A DNA stretch of 64,000 nt from Anaerotruncus rubiinfantis (GCF_900078395.1 NZ_FKLA01000009.1:1068614-1132613), one strand, 5' to 3'. Numbered from the stretch's first letter, positions 18,257 through 27,224 are shown. The notes: a model not told the origin generated them from the sequence alone. Translations and numbers: made by a program.

Positions 18257-21200
18257 TTAATACATGAGCCCTTCGTCAGCGATCTGCTGCTCTGGCTCTG
18301 GATCGCGGTCTTTTTTTGCTTTTTTGCGTGCAAAGATAAGATAGAAGGTCGGAAGCAGCAGCAGGGTCAGCAGGGTTGACGCACACAGACCGCCGATGAT
18401 GACAATCGCCATGCCCTGCATGATCTCAGTCCCGTTGCCGAGGTTGAAGGCCATTGGAACCATCGAAAGTACGGTGGTCAGAGTGGTCATCAGGATCGGA
18501 CGCAGACGGCTTCGGCCGGCCATGACCAGTGCGGTTTCGATATCCATGCTGGCGCGGTACTGGTTGGTGGTATCAACAAACAGGATGCCGTTGTTGACCA
18601 CGATACCGACCAGCATGAGGAAGCCCATGAGGGAAGGCATACTGAGCGTCACGCCGGACAGGAACATCAGCCCGAACGAACCGACAAGGCTGAATGGGAT
18701 ACAAATCATAACCATGAGCGAGAACCGCGGGGATTCAAACTGCATTGCCATCACAAGGAAGACGAGCAGTACGGCGGCGGCAATTGCAGTGAGCAGGGAG
18801 GTGAACTCTTCGACCATGCGCACGTCCATATCGCTTTTGGCAAGCGAAACGCCGCGAGGGAAACTCATTGTGGCTGCGGCTTTGGTGATCTCATCTTTGG
18901 CAGTGAATTTGGTAGCCTCAGATAGATCGCCGGTCACAGTGACAATATACTGGTTATTTTTCCGCTGGATCAGCTGCGGGCTGTCGGAATAGTAAATCGT
19001 CGCGATATCCATGAGCGGAACCTGTTTGCCGGTGGGGCTGGTGAGCACAAGACCGGCCAGATCGTCGACCGTTTGGTAACGACCTTCCGGATATTCCACC
19101 CGCACACTGTATTCTTCGCCGTTTGAGGATAATGTGAAAGCTTCCTTGCCGCTAAGCACCATGTTCAAAGTGCCCGCGACCTGCTGCGGGGTCATACCCA
19201 CGCCGGCTGCCAGAAGCGGGTCAACCATGATTTCCGCCTGCGGATTGCCCTGCGTAATGGTCGAGGAAACCTTGACCACGCCGGGATTTTCATACATCAT
19301 GGCTTCCACCTGCTTGGAAGCGGCCTTGATCTGATCGTAATCATTTCCCTGCAGACTGATCTGTGCGCTTGAGCCGCCGGACATCATTGAGCTCATGCCG
19401 CTCGAAGATGATACGGACACTTCGCAGTTGATCAGATTTCTGGTCTGGCGGCGCCACTCCTCGACAATTTCATTGGTGGTCATTTCACGGTCGCTGCGCA
19501 GGTATGCGGTGAAGGAAGCGCTTCCGCCGCCGCCCATCATAGAACTCATACCGCCGCCGCCCGAAGTCATGGTATAGCGTTCAACATCCGGATGGTTTTT
19601 GACCATGTCCTCCATGCTGAAGATCAGTTTGTTGATCTCTTCCAGCTTGAGGCCGGGTTTGGCTTCGACCGAAACCGAAACCGTGCCCTGGTCAATCGAT
19701 GGGATCAGCTCGATGTTGAGCAGCGGGATCAGGGCGACTGAGCCGACCAGAAGCAAAAGTGAGAAGGCAACCACAGATTTTTTATAACGCAGCAGCCGCC
19801 GCATCAGGTTGCCATAGGCAATTTCGGTTTTGCGCACCAGTTTGGAGACTGGCGCTTCGGTCTTTTCCTTCGGTTTAAAGAAGGTGAAGGCGAGCGGAAT
19901 GACCATCAGTGCGCAGATGAGCGACGCGGTCAGCGAGAAGATGATTGTGAAGCCGAGCTGTTTAAAGAGCTGGCCGCTCATCCCTTCCATCAGGCTGATC
20001 GGAAGGAAAACGACGATGGTCGTGATGGTCGAAGCGATGATCGAACTGGTGACGAATTTGGCGCCTTCAAGCGCGGCGGTGCGGTAGGACTGCTGGCCGG
20101 CGCGCTGCCTGAAGCAGCTTTCGAGCACAACGATCGAGTTATCGACCATCATACCGACGCCGATGACCAGCCCGCCGAGCGAAAGCAGATTGATCGAGAA
20201 GCCCATCATCTTCATCAGCACAAAAGTGAAGAGCAGCGAAACCGGCATTGAACTGCCGACGATGAGCGAAGCTTTGAAATCCCCGAAGAAAAGGAAGAGC
20301 ACGAACATCGAAAGCAGAACGCCCAGGACGAGGGTGCTCGCGACTGTGGAAACCGCATCCACGATCTGCTCGCTCGAATCGTTGATCACCTCGAGCTTCA
20401 CACCGAGCTCGTCGCGGTTGATCTGATCCATCTGGCGCAAGACCGACTTGGAAACGTCCAGCGTACTGGCGCTCTGACGTTTTGTGACGCTCAGAGTGAG
20501 GGTCTCATTGCCGTTGTAGCGGCTGAGTGATTCGGCTTTTTTGGTGGTTTCAAAGACGGTTGCCACATCCGAAAGGTGGATGACATTGCCGTTGCGCAGC
20601 GGAATCGGAACGTTTTTGAGGCTGTCCGCCGAGGTGTAGCGTACGCCGCTTTTGATGGTGAGGTCCTGACTGCCGCGTTCGGCGGTGCCGGATGGGATCG
20701 AAAAGTCGGCGGTGGAAAGGACGCTGACCACCGAGGACATATCAAGGCCATACTGTTTCATACGGTCGTCCATCAGCTGGACGCTGATGTAGTCCTGCTG
20801 GCCTCCGTAGACATCGACACTTGCCACGCCGGAAAGCTTTTCAAATTCCGGGACGATATTTTCATCGATATAGTTTAACAGGTTCAAATCGCCGGTCGCG
20901 GTGGCCGAGAGCATGACGGTGGGCATCGCGTTGATGTCCATCTCGATGATGATCGGGTCGCTGGCGTCGTCCGGCAGAAAACTTGCATAGGTGGTGACCT
21001 TCTGCTGCAGGTCGGCGTGCGCGACGTTCATATCGGTTCCGTACTCCATCTCGAGCACAACCATTGACATGTTTTCCTGGGAAACCGACTGTACGTTTTT
21101 GACACCGCTCAGGGTGGAGACAGCGCTTTCAATCTCTTTGGTGACAAGCTTTTCCACATCCTCCGGGCCCGCGCCAGGATAGGTTGTGGCGACGATCAGC

Positions 21201-21331
21201 ATCGGCATCTCCATGTCCGGGGTCAGCTCAATGGGGGAAGTGAAGATCGATCCGATACCGAAAACGACGAGTGCAAGCACTACCAGAATGACTGATACCG
21301 GACGTTTCAGGGTCAGTTTTGTCAAATTCAT
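18257..21331 (-). CDS. RND-family efflux transporter, permease subunit
   Basis: 1024 residues, the usual length of AcrB/SwrC-type pumps. TM1 at the N-terminus (VILVVLALVVFGIGSIF), a large periplasm-type loop, the TM2-6 bundle with the family signature (GGLVIGVGMMVDNSIVVLE), a second loop with Ser/Met/Gly-rich insertions (SGGGGMSSMMGGGGS), and the TM8-12 bundle. The paired Asp of the proton relay is expected in the GVGMMVDNSIVVLE helix. A proton-driven exporter of amphiphiles or drugs across the cytoplasmic membrane. Its adaptor gene lies 15 bases upstream. No TolC-like gene is seen, as expected for a monoderm. Confidence 0.95.
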   Translation of the reverse strand: MNLTKLTLKRPVSVILVVLALVVFGIGSIFTSPIELTPDMEMPMLIVATTYPGAGPEDVEKLVTKEIESAVSTLSGVKNVQSVSQENMSMVVLEMEYGTDMNVAHADLQQKVTTYASFLPDDASDPIIIEMDINAMPTVMLSATATGDLNLLNYIDENIVPEFEKLSGVASVDVYGGQQDYISVQLMDDRMKQYGLDMSSVVSVLSTADFSIPSGTAERGSQDLTIKSGVRYTSADSLKNVPIPLRNGNVIHLSDVATVFETTKKAESLSRYNGNETLTLSVTKRQSASTLDVSKSVLRQMDQINRDELGVKLEVINDSSEQIVDAVSTVASTLVLGVLLSMFVLFLFFGDFKASLIVGSSMPVSLLFTFVLMKMMGFSINLLSLGGLVIGVGMMVDNSIVVLESCFRQRAGQQSYRTAALEGAKFVTSSIIASTITTIVVFLPISLMEGMSGQLFKQLGFTIIFSLTASLICALMVIPLAFTFFKPKEKTEAPVSKLVRKTEIAYGNLMRRLLRYKKSVVAFSLLLLVGSVALIPLLNIELIPSIDQGTVSVSVEAKPGLKLEEINKLIFSMEDMVKNHPDVERYTMTSGGGGMSSMMGGGGSASFTAYLRSDREMTTNEIVEEWRRQTRNLINCEVSVSSSSGMSSMMSGGSSAQISLQGNDYDQIKAASKQVEAMMYENPGVVKVSSTITQGNPQAEIMVDPLLAAGVGMTPQQVAGTLNMVLSGKEAFTLSSNGEEYSVRVEYPEGRYQTVDDLAGLVLTSPTGKQVPLMDIATIYYSDSPQLIQRKNNQYIVTVTGDLSEATKFTAKDEITKAAATMSFPRGVSLAKSDMDVRMVEEFTSLLTAIAAAVLLVFLVMAMQFESPRFSLMVMICIPFSLVGSFGLMFLSGVTLSMPSLMGFLMLVGIVVNNGILFVDTTNQYRASMDIETALVMAGRSRLRPILMTTLTTVLSMVPMAFNLGNGTEIMQGMAIVIIGGLCASTLLTLLLLPTFYLIFARKKAKKDRDPEPEQQIADEGLMY

Positions 21332-21346
21332 GGACGGCCGCCTCCG

Positions 21347-22828
21347 TTACTGCGCATCCGGCTGTCCGGAGGAAGCCGGTTCGCCGGATGACTCTTCGGG
21401 GGCGCTTTGCGCATCCGCGGCCTGAGAGGATTCAGCCGGCGCGGCATCTGCCTGCCCATCCAGCACGACCGCCGCGCCGTCGAGCAGCTTCGGATGCCAG
21501 GTGGTAATCACCTGGTCGTCGCTGGTCAGTCCGGAAGTGATCTCGATCACTTCTTTGTTGGAAATACCGGTGGTGACGGGGGTGCGTTTTGCAACGCCGT
21601 CCACGTAGGTATAGACATATGCCTCGCCTTCGTCATAATAGACGCTGTCGAGCGGAACGAGGATCGCATCCGGGGATTTTTCAGTTTGGGCGCTGATCTT
21701 GACGGTGGAGCCGGTATGTAATGGGATGTCATCGGCATCGACAGCCGCCTTGACCACAAACAGGCCGCTGGCCGGATCAGCCATTGTGGCGACCTCGGTC
21801 ACGGTGCCGTCAAAGGTCTGGCCGCTCTTTTCCATAACGACCTTGTCGCCCGGTTCAATATTCTGGACGGCGGTTTCGGAAACGCTGAACTTGACCACCA
21901 TCAGGGTTTTGTTTGAAACGGTATAGTAGACCGGGGAACCCGCGCCGGAAACCTGGTGCTCGGTGACGTTTTTCTGTTCGATCACGCCGTCGATCGGGGA
22001 ATAGACCTTGGTGTATTCCAACTGTTTCTGCTGGGCGGCAAGGCCGGCTTCGGCGGCCTTCAGAGACGCGTCGGTGGTCAGCTCCGCGTCGGAGCGCGCC
22101 TGCCCAACCACAAGGTCATAGGCATCCTTCGCGGCGTTGTAGCTGATCTGCGCGTTGGTAAAGGCGGTGCGCAGCGCCCGGTGGTTCGGGTCGTCATCGT
22201 CGTCGCGCTCATTGTAGTTGGCCTTGGCGAGAGAAAGCTGTTTTTCAAGCTCCTCCAATTTGGCCGGATCAGTTTCGCTATTAATCGCGGTTTCGAGCTT
22301 GGTGATCTCTTTTTCCAGCATGCGCAGCGAATCGTCATTCGCGTCGTCCCAGTCCTTGAGATTGGCGCGCGCGGTATTGTAGGCCTTCTGCGCCGCGTCG
22401 AGACTCGATTTGGCCTGGATGATCTGGGCGTCGTAGCCGCTGCCCAGCCCGACTTCCGCGGAGATCCGGTTGGCTTCGAGCTGCGCCTCGGCCGCGGTGA
22501 GGGAAAGCTGGATATCGACCGGGTCAAGCTCATAGAGCAGGTCGCCTTTTTTCACCGTGTCGCCGACCTCAAAGTAGGTTTTTAAAACGGTGCCGGAAAC
22601 CTTTGGCGTGACAGTTACCACTTCGTCCGGCTCGACCGTACCGATAAATTCGGTGGAATGGGAAATTTCCCCGGACTGTGGGAGTTGTGCTTGGACGATC
22701 ACCTGGGAGGGTTGTGCCGAAACCGGCGCGGTTTCCCCCCGGCTGACGATGCGGTAGGCGCCAAGCCCCACAACACCGGCGGCTGCCACACAACAGATGG
22801 AAACAACGATCTTTTTACGCTTGCTCAC
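21347..22828 (-). CDS. RND/MFP periplasmic adaptor subunit
   Basis: 493 residues from a GTG 8 bases after GGAGG; an ATG five codons upstream overlaps that ribosome site and is rejected. An N-terminal membrane anchor, a biotinyl/lipoyl-like half domain (VVTVTPKVSGTVLKTYFEVGDTVKKGD split), a long coiled-coil hairpin (about 100-240) with a very acidic patch (NERDDDDDPNH), the second lipoyl half, a beta-barrel and a membrane-proximal domain, then an Ala/Ser/Glu-rich tail. Couples the pump to the cell wall space. First gene of the efflux operon, divergent from a two-component system. Confidence 0.93.
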   Translation of the reverse strand: MSKRKKIVVSICCVAAAGVVGLGAYRIVSRGETAPVSAQPSQVIVQAQLPQSGEISHSTEFIGTVEPDEVVTVTPKVSGTVLKTYFEVGDTVKKGDLLYELDPVDIQLSLTAAEAQLEANRISAEVGLGSGYDAQIIQAKSSLDAAQKAYNTARANLKDWDDANDDSLRMLEKEITKLETAINSETDPAKLEELEKQLSLAKANYNERDDDDDPNHRALRTAFTNAQISYNAAKDAYDLVVGQARSDAELTTDASLKAAEAGLAAQQKQLEYTKVYSPIDGVIEQKNVTEHQVSGAGSPVYYTVSNKTLMVVKFSVSETAVQNIEPGDKVVMEKSGQTFDGTVTEVATMADPASGLFVVKAAVDADDIPLHTGSTVKISAQTEKSPDAILVPLDSVYYDEGEAYVYTYVDGVAKRTPVTTGISNKEVIEITSGLTSDDQVITTWHPKLLDGAAVVLDGQADAAPAESSQAADAQSAPEESSGEPASSGQPDAQ

Positions 22829-22884
22829 GTAGAGTACCTCCAAATGTAGATAATTCTCACAATGACCATAAGTATAGAAAAAAA

Positions 22885-22945
22885 TTGTGAACCTAAGATG
22901 TCATAAGGCAAAAAAGTTGTGAAAAAAGTGTGAACGTATTGTGAA
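22885..22945. promoter_or_regulatory. TTGTGAA direct repeats, likely response-regulator site
   Basis: (T/G)TGTGAA occurs at 22917, 22928 and 22939, exactly 11 bases apart, with another TTGTGAA at 22885. This is the tandem half-site geometry of OmpR-class regulators, between the divergent efflux and two-component operons. Confidence 0.6.
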
Positions 22946-23018
22946 AGGAAAAAAACCTTTTAAAAGCGCCGATTTTCTGCTAGGATAAAAGAAAGCCAAG
23001 AGAACAGGAGGGACGGGA

Positions 23019-23705
23019 ATGGCGACAATCCTGGTTGTGGATGACAACGCCAAAATCCGCAAACTGATCGGCATTTATCTGCGCCGGGAGGGTTTTAACA
23101 TCGTGCTGGCGGCGGATGGGGGCGAGGTGTTGCAGGTGCTTGCGAACCAGCCGGTCGACCTGATCATCTCGGACATCATGATGCCTGGGATGGACGGCTA
23201 CGACCTTGTTAAAACGCTGCGCGGGAATGGGGTCGACACGCCGATTCTGATGGCTACAGCCAAAACGGAATTTGCGGACAAGAAAAAGGGTTTTGAAATT
23301 GGCGCGGATGATTACATGACCAAACCGATCGATATGGAGGAACTGGTGCTGCGGGTGCGGGCGCTTCTGCGCCGCAGCCGGATCTACAGCGAAAACCAGA
23401 TCGTTATCGGTTCGGTGGTGCTTGACCACGCCTCACTGGAAGTGCGCCTGCGGGAGGAAACGGTGGTGCTGCCGCAAAAGGAATTCTACCTGCTTTACAA
23501 GCTCTTTTCCTATCCGAACAGGATCTTTACCCGGCAGGAGCTGATGGACGAGATTTGGGGCTTTGATACCGAAACGAACCCGCGCACGGTGGACGTGCAT
23601 ATCAAACGGCTGCGGGAACGGTTCGAACATGTGAAGGAATTGGAGATCGTGACCATCCGCGGACTCGGCTATAAGGGCGTTCAGCATGCCGGAGGAACGG
23701 CATGA
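23019..23705 (+). CDS. OmpR-family response regulator
   Basis: 228 residues. The receiver domain (1-115) has the acidic pair (VVDDN), phospho-acceptor Asp in IISDIMMPGMDG, and Lys in MTKP. A winged-helix DNA-binding domain follows (about 130-222; ends IRGLGYKG). GGAGG precedes the ATG. The kinase gene follows with a four-base overlap. Given the divergent RND operon and the direct repeats between them, it probably controls the efflux genes and itself. Confidence 0.95.
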   Translation: MATILVVDDNAKIRKLIGIYLRREGFNIVLAADGGEVLQVLANQPVDLIISDIMMPGMDGYDLVKTLRGNGVDTPILMATAKTEFADKKKGFEIGADDYMTKPIDMEELVLRVRALLRRSRIYSENQIVIGSVVLDHASLEVRLREETVVLPQKEFYLLYKLFSYPNRIFTRQELMDEIWGFDTETNPRTVDVHIKRLRERFEHVKELEIVTIRGLGYKGVQHAGGTA

Positions 23706-24997
23706 GGCGCGGCGTTTATCAAAAGGTGGCTGCGGTAGTGGTGTTCATCATCATCGTTACGATGGTGGTGCCATATATGGTCTTTTCACACACCAGCCGC
23801 AAAAAGTTTAACACGATCGTACAGGAACAGATTGTCAGCGGAATGCTTGGCACGATCGATTATCTGGAATCCCATGGCCGCCCGCTTTCCGATGTGGGCG
23901 ACCTGTATATGACCGGAGTCGTTTCTATGACGGCGGTCGACCGGCTGGACGGTATCGAACTCACTGGGGAGCAGCGCGCGAAGCTGGATTCAGAGGAGCG
24001 GACGGTGGTCTTTGCACAGCTTGACAGCTTCCCCAGACAGTTCGTTGCAATTGCCCGGAGCGGCTCGAGCTATGTGCTCTGCCGGTTCAACCTTTCCGAT
24101 ATCTTCCAGCAGATGCGCAGCGCGGGCTTTTTGTCCCTGCTGGTTTCGGTACTGCTCGGCACCGGCGGGATGCTGTTTGCCAGCCACAGGATGACCCGTT
24201 CGCTGCGGGAACTGGACGCGGCCACCCGCAAGGTTGCGGCCGGCGACTTCAGCCAGCGCGTCCCGCTGCGCAGGACGAACGGCGAGTTTTCCACGCTGAT
24301 TGAAAGCTTCAACACAATGACCGAGGAGCTGGGCAGCGTGGAGATGCTGCGCAGCAACTTCATTTCGGACATTTCCCACGAATTCAAAACGCCGCTCACC
24401 GCCATCGAGGGCTATGCAAAACTGCTTGAGGACGAAGAGGACGACACGGAGCGGCGGGAATACGTCCAGATTATCACCGAGGAGACCGGCAGGCTTTCCA
24501 CTCTGGCGGACAATATCCTCATGCTCAACCGGATCGAAAAGGGCAACATACCGGCGCGCAAAGCGCCGGTGCGCATTGACGAGCAGATCCGCCGCGCGTT
24601 GGCGCTGTGTGAATCGAAATGGGAGGCCAAGCGGCTTAATCTTGAACTTGAGCTTGACGAGATCACCCTGGATGTGTACGATGTGCTGCTGATGCAGCTG
24701 TGGACCAATCTGGTTGACAATGCCGTGAAATTTTCGCCGCCGGATGGGGAGATTATGATTTCACTGCACCGCACCGGCGAACGGGTGACCTTTGCCATCA
24801 CCGACCAGGGACCGGGTATCCCGCCCGGACAGCAGGACCACATTTTTGAAAAGTTCTACAAGGCCGACCGTTCGCGCGGCGGTGATGGCAACGGCCTCGG
24901 GCTTTCGATCGTGCGGCGGGTGGCTCAGCTGCACGGCGGCGAAGTGCGGGTGCAAAGCGCACCTGGAGAAGGCAGCACTTTCCTGGTCCTCCTCTGA
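23702..24997 (+). CDS. Sensor histidine kinase
   Basis: 431 residues. TM1 at about 8-28, a small extracytoplasmic sensor domain (30-130), TM2 at about 140-160, HAMP (160-215), HisKA with phospho-accepting His226 (SHEFKTPLTAIEGY), and HATPase_c with N box (NLVDNAVKF), G1 (DQGPGIP) and G2 (GNGLGLSIV). All catalytic motifs are intact. It probably senses envelope stress or a pump substrate and phosphorylates the regulator encoded just upstream. Confidence 0.95.
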   Translation: MRRGVYQKVAAVVVFIIIVTMVVPYMVFSHTSRKKFNTIVQEQIVSGMLGTIDYLESHGRPLSDVGDLYMTGVVSMTAVDRLDGIELTGEQRAKLDSEERTVVFAQLDSFPRQFVAIARSGSSYVLCRFNLSDIFQQMRSAGFLSLLVSVLLGTGGMLFASHRMTRSLRELDAATRKVAAGDFSQRVPLRRTNGEFSTLIESFNTMTEELGSVEMLRSNFISDISHEFKTPLTAIEGYAKLLEDEEDDTERREYVQIITEETGRLSTLADNILMLNRIEKGNIPARKAPVRIDEQIRRALALCESKWEAKRLNLELELDEITLDVYDVLLMQLWTNLVDNAVKFSPPDGEIMISLHRTGERVTFAITDQGPGIPPGQQDHIFEKFYKADRSRGGDGNGLGLSIVRRVAQLHGGEVRVQSAPGEGSTFLVLL

Positions 24998-25023
24998 TCC
25001 GGAAAGCGCCGAACGAAAGCAGG

Positions 25024-25061
25024 AAACCGCCCCGCGGCCCAATGGCCGCGGGGCGGTTTTT
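25024..25061 (+). terminator. Terminator of the two-component operon
   Basis: Stem AAACCGCCCCGCGGCC, loop CAAT, perfect complement, then a T run. Confidence 0.85.
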
Positions 25062-25087
25062 CTATTTGTCCGGCGGAAAAATCCCCG

Positions 25088-25861
25088 TCACACATCGTAA
25101 AGCCAGCGCTCCTCCAAATCGGAAAGGAGTCTGAGATCCCGGTCGCTGAGCGGCAGGGCATCGGGCGCCGGCGGCGGTTCATGCAGCAGCGCCTCGCAGT
25201 CGCGGCGGCGGCCTTCCTCTTCGGCCGCGTTGAGCGAACGGATACGGATGCCGAGCCGTTCCTGTCCGCTTGCGGAGAGGATGCGCACTTCATCGAGCGG
25301 CAGGTCGTGCAGATACTGTTCGATCTCGTATTTGAGGCTTTCGATCCGGAACTGCAGGACAACTTCGCTCACGCAAAATCGTTCGGCAAGCTCCTTCTTC
25401 ATTGCGGAAATACCACGCCAGCTGTCCAGCGTACCGCGGTATTCCCGTATGGCGGGAAGCAGAAGCCGGTAAGGCAGATGCAGCTCGGCGGAACCTTCGT
25501 TGGCCTGCCATTCCAGAAAACGGTTCTGGTTTTCCCGGACCTTGTCAAAACAGCTCCAGGTCTTGCGCTTCGCGCTCCGGTGAAGGGTGATGTGGATCAA
25601 TTCGTGCCCGCAGGAAAAACTCTGTTCCTTGGGGGATTCGGAGCGATTCAAAAGGATGACATCCTTAGAATCCGCGTCCCCGATGCAGGCGATCCCACGC
25701 AGGCCGGGGGTATTGAAACAGACCACCTCAAGCGCCAGATTTGGGATTTTGCGGCAGGCGTCCGGCAGGTCGTCCGGGATTTGGTCCTCCCCGAGACCGA
25801 GCCGTTCCCGCAGCGCCGCTATTTTATGATATAACAGCTCTTTGGCGCAGTATTCGCTCAT
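25088..25861 (-). CDS. ImmA/IrrE family metallopeptidase
   Basis: 257 residues. The zinc protease motif HELIH is at 86-90, and a downstream EWQANEGSAELHLP segment matches the family's third ligand region. The N-terminal 50 residues and the C-terminal 100 residues are extra and charged. In ICEBs1 and many prophages, ImmA cleaves the partner repressor to switch on the element. The gene lies 12 bases after a helix-turn-helix repressor gene, in the ImmR-ImmA order. No phage structural or conjugation genes are nearby, so this is either a stand-alone regulator or an element remnant. Confidence 0.88.
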   Translation of the reverse strand: MSEYCAKELLYHKIAALRERLGLGEDQIPDDLPDACRKIPNLALEVVCFNTPGLRGIACIGDADSKDVILLNRSESPKEQSFSCGHELIHITLHRSAKRKTWSCFDKVRENQNRFLEWQANEGSAELHLPYRLLLPAIREYRGTLDSWRGISAMKKELAERFCVSEVVLQFRIESLKYEIEQYLHDLPLDEVRILSASGQERLGIRIRSLNAAEEEGRRRDCEALLHEPPPAPDALPLSDRDLRLLSDLEERWLYDV

Positions 25862-25873
25862 CCCTGTCCTCCG

Positions 25874-26197
25874 TCATTTTCCACGCAGTCGTTTGATTGT
25901 CTCGATGGCAAGCCGGATATCCTCCGGGTCAATGCCGTTGTCCTGTGCGTCCTTTGCAAAGTTAAAGTAAACGCCTTCCAGCCGGCTGTCCGCGGCCGGC
26001 TCATCCCGCCCGAGCAGGGAATCGACCGTAACCCCAAAATAGGAGGCGACCTTTTGCAGGACATCCCCGCTGGGAATGGCCGCCGGATTTTTCTTCCAGT
26101 TGGTGACGGTCGTCTTGCTGATTTTCATCTGCTCGGCGGCAGCGGAGGGTTTGATCCCCCGTTGGCTGCAGAGCGCGACGTATCTGTCGTAAAACAC
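25874..26197 (-). CDS. XRE-family repressor (ImmR-like)
   Basis: 107 residues from a GTG 9 bases after GGGAGG. The N-terminal HTH (4-65) has recognition helix region AEQMKISKTTVTNWKKN; the family is lambda-Cro/CI type. The C-terminal 40 residues form a charged tail that could be the ImmA cleavage or dimer region. The intergenic DNA upstream carries four 18-bp palindromes, two of which overlap divergent promoters, so autoregulation and control of the rightward small-gene operon are very likely. Confidence 0.9.
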   Translation of the reverse strand: MFYDRYVALCSQRGIKPSAAAEQMKISKTTVTNWKKNPAAIPSGDVLQKVASYFGVTVDSLLGRDEPAADSRLEGVYFNFAKDAQDNGIDPEDIRLAIETIKRLRGK

Positions 26198-26256
26198 AGG
26201 TCAGACCTCCCATTTTTGTAAAAAGTTATAAAGTTGAATTATTTGTACAAATCCTC

Positions 26257-26285
26257 TTGAAAAGTTCATTTAAATGGACTATAAT
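26257..26285 (+). promoter_or_regulatory. Rightward promoter with operator O2 in its spacer
   Basis: TTGAAA, 17-base spacer, TATAAT. The spacer plus the first -10 base (26263-26280) is operator O2. Confidence 0.8.
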
Positions 26286-26322
26286 AAAGGTAGAAAGTTT
26301 AATTAAATGAACTGTTTGCTTT

Positions 26323-26351
26323 ATTATAGCAGAACAGTTCAAAAAATTCAA
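26323..26351 (-). promoter_or_regulatory. Leftward repressor promoter overlapped by operator O4
   Basis: TTGAAT, 17-base spacer, TATAAT read on the minus strand. It transcribes the repressor and ImmA-like genes. Confidence 0.75.
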
Positions 26352-26450
26352 CTATTTTCAAAAGGTTTTTTGGGAAAATCCGCCTGCAATCCTGTATTGG
26401 AGGCGGGCAGGCCCATAAAAAACACAGGGAAAGGCAGGAGATGCCGCAAA

Positions 26451-26660
26451 ATGGCGAAAGATCTGATCGAGGCGCTTTGGGAGGCCTGTGCGGGCGGTAC
26501 GCCCGGACATGCTTCAGCGCGGCTGCCCCTGGGGGGAACCGGATGCCAGCTGCATCCGGTATGTGAGAGCTGTCCCTTTGACGACTGCATTGCAAAGGAG
26601 ACGGACATTCTAAAGTATGACCGCACGCTTGCGGCCGGCAGAGGAGGGGAGCGGGAATGA
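26451..26660 (+). CDS. Small Cys-containing protein of the accessory islet
   Basis: 69 residues from an ATG about 10 bases after AGGAG. A Cys cluster of the form CQLHPVCESCPFDDC near residues 34-48 could bind a metal. I do not know the family. It is the first gene downstream of the repressed rightward promoter, with a leader of about 160 bases. It overlaps the next small gene by ATGA. Confidence 0.6.
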   Translation: MAKDLIEALWEACAGGTPGHASARLPLGGTGCQLHPVCESCPFDDCIAKETDILKYDRTLAAGRGGERE

Positions 26661-26803
26661 TTCAGAAGGGTTGGGTGATCTGCCCAAAATGCAAAAAAAA
26701 ACTTTTTCCAATTGGCAGGGATACTGTCATCCGCAATCTGACCTACATGTGCAAACAATGTAAGGAACTTTTTCAGGTGAACACCGAGAGCCAGGAGCCT
26801 TAG
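26657..26803 (+). CDS. Cysteine-rich KTR family protein
   Basis: 48 residues. The pattern W-x-x-CPKC...Y-M-C-KQC and the length match the Cys-rich KTR proteins found as cargo of Tn916-like and other Firmicute integrative elements. It probably forms one zinc ribbon; function unknown. The start codon overlaps the previous stop (ATGA). Its presence supports the view that the islet derives from a mobile element. Confidence 0.7.
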   Translation: MIQKGWVICPKCKKKLFPIGRDTVIRNLTYMCKQCKELFQVNTESQEP

Positions 26804-26855
26804 AGCCACGAGCCAAACAGACCTCCCGAAAAACGGGAGGGAAAGGGGGCTCTTT
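26802..26855 (+). terminator. Terminator of the small-gene operon
   Basis: Inner stem CCTCCCG-AAAAA-CGGGAGG inside outer AGAGCC...GGCTCT, then TTTTTT. It begins at the stop codon of the KTR gene. Confidence 0.8.
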
Positions 26856-26859
26856 TTTA

Positions 26860-27063
26860 TTGCCGCTGAATGACTTGATTGCGAGTTACCAGCAGACAAT
26901 CACCGCGCTGCAGAAGCGCCGGGAAGAGCTGCGCCGCCGCACCCGGCTGGTGCGCGGAAAAGCATATCTCGATCTATTGCGCCGGATTGATACGCTCGCG
27001 GCGGAGGAACGGGACACGCTTGAGGCGCTGCGTCTGCTCTCCCGCTGCAAACGCTGGAACTGA
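26860..27063 (+). CDS. Small coiled helical protein typical of integrative elements
   Basis: 67 residues from a TTG preceded by GAAAGGGGG. Almost entirely charged helix (YQQTITALQKRREELRRR and RRIDTLAAEERDTLEALRLL), probably a short coiled coil. Similar proteins occur as small ORFs in clostridial mobile elements (from memory). It lies just behind a terminator with no clear promoter of its own, so it may depend on read-through or be a relic. Confidence 0.5.
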   Translation: MPLNDLIASYQQTITALQKRREELRRRTRLVRGKAYLDLLRRIDTLAAEERDTLEALRLLSRCKRWN

Positions 27064-27068
27064 ATAAA

Positions 27069-27117
27069 AACCTCCATGCGGACGGGCCTGAGGGCCCGTC
27101 CGCATGGAGGTTTTTTT
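27069..27117 (+). terminator. Long-stem terminator closing the islet
   Basis: Perfect 17-bp stem CCTCCATGCGGACGGGC, loop CTGAGG, then seven Ts. Confidence 0.9.
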
Positions 27118-27224
27118 CTCTACGGGACACTTTTTTTGCAGGGCCGCTGGCCTTTCCGCCGCGGATGGTTTACAATAGGGGCAGGCGGCTCTGCCGCGAA
27201 TTTGCGAAAAATGGGGGCATAGCA

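Larger units (their letters stand above)
26232..26353. promoter_or_regulatory. Four 18-bp operators of the ImmR-like repressor
   Basis: Palindromes sharing AGTTCAtttAAATGAACT: O1 26232-26249 (weakest), O2 26263-26280, O3 26296-26313, O4 26336-26353. O2 fills the spacer of the rightward promoter, and O4 overlaps the -35 of the leftward promoter. Confidence 0.75.
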
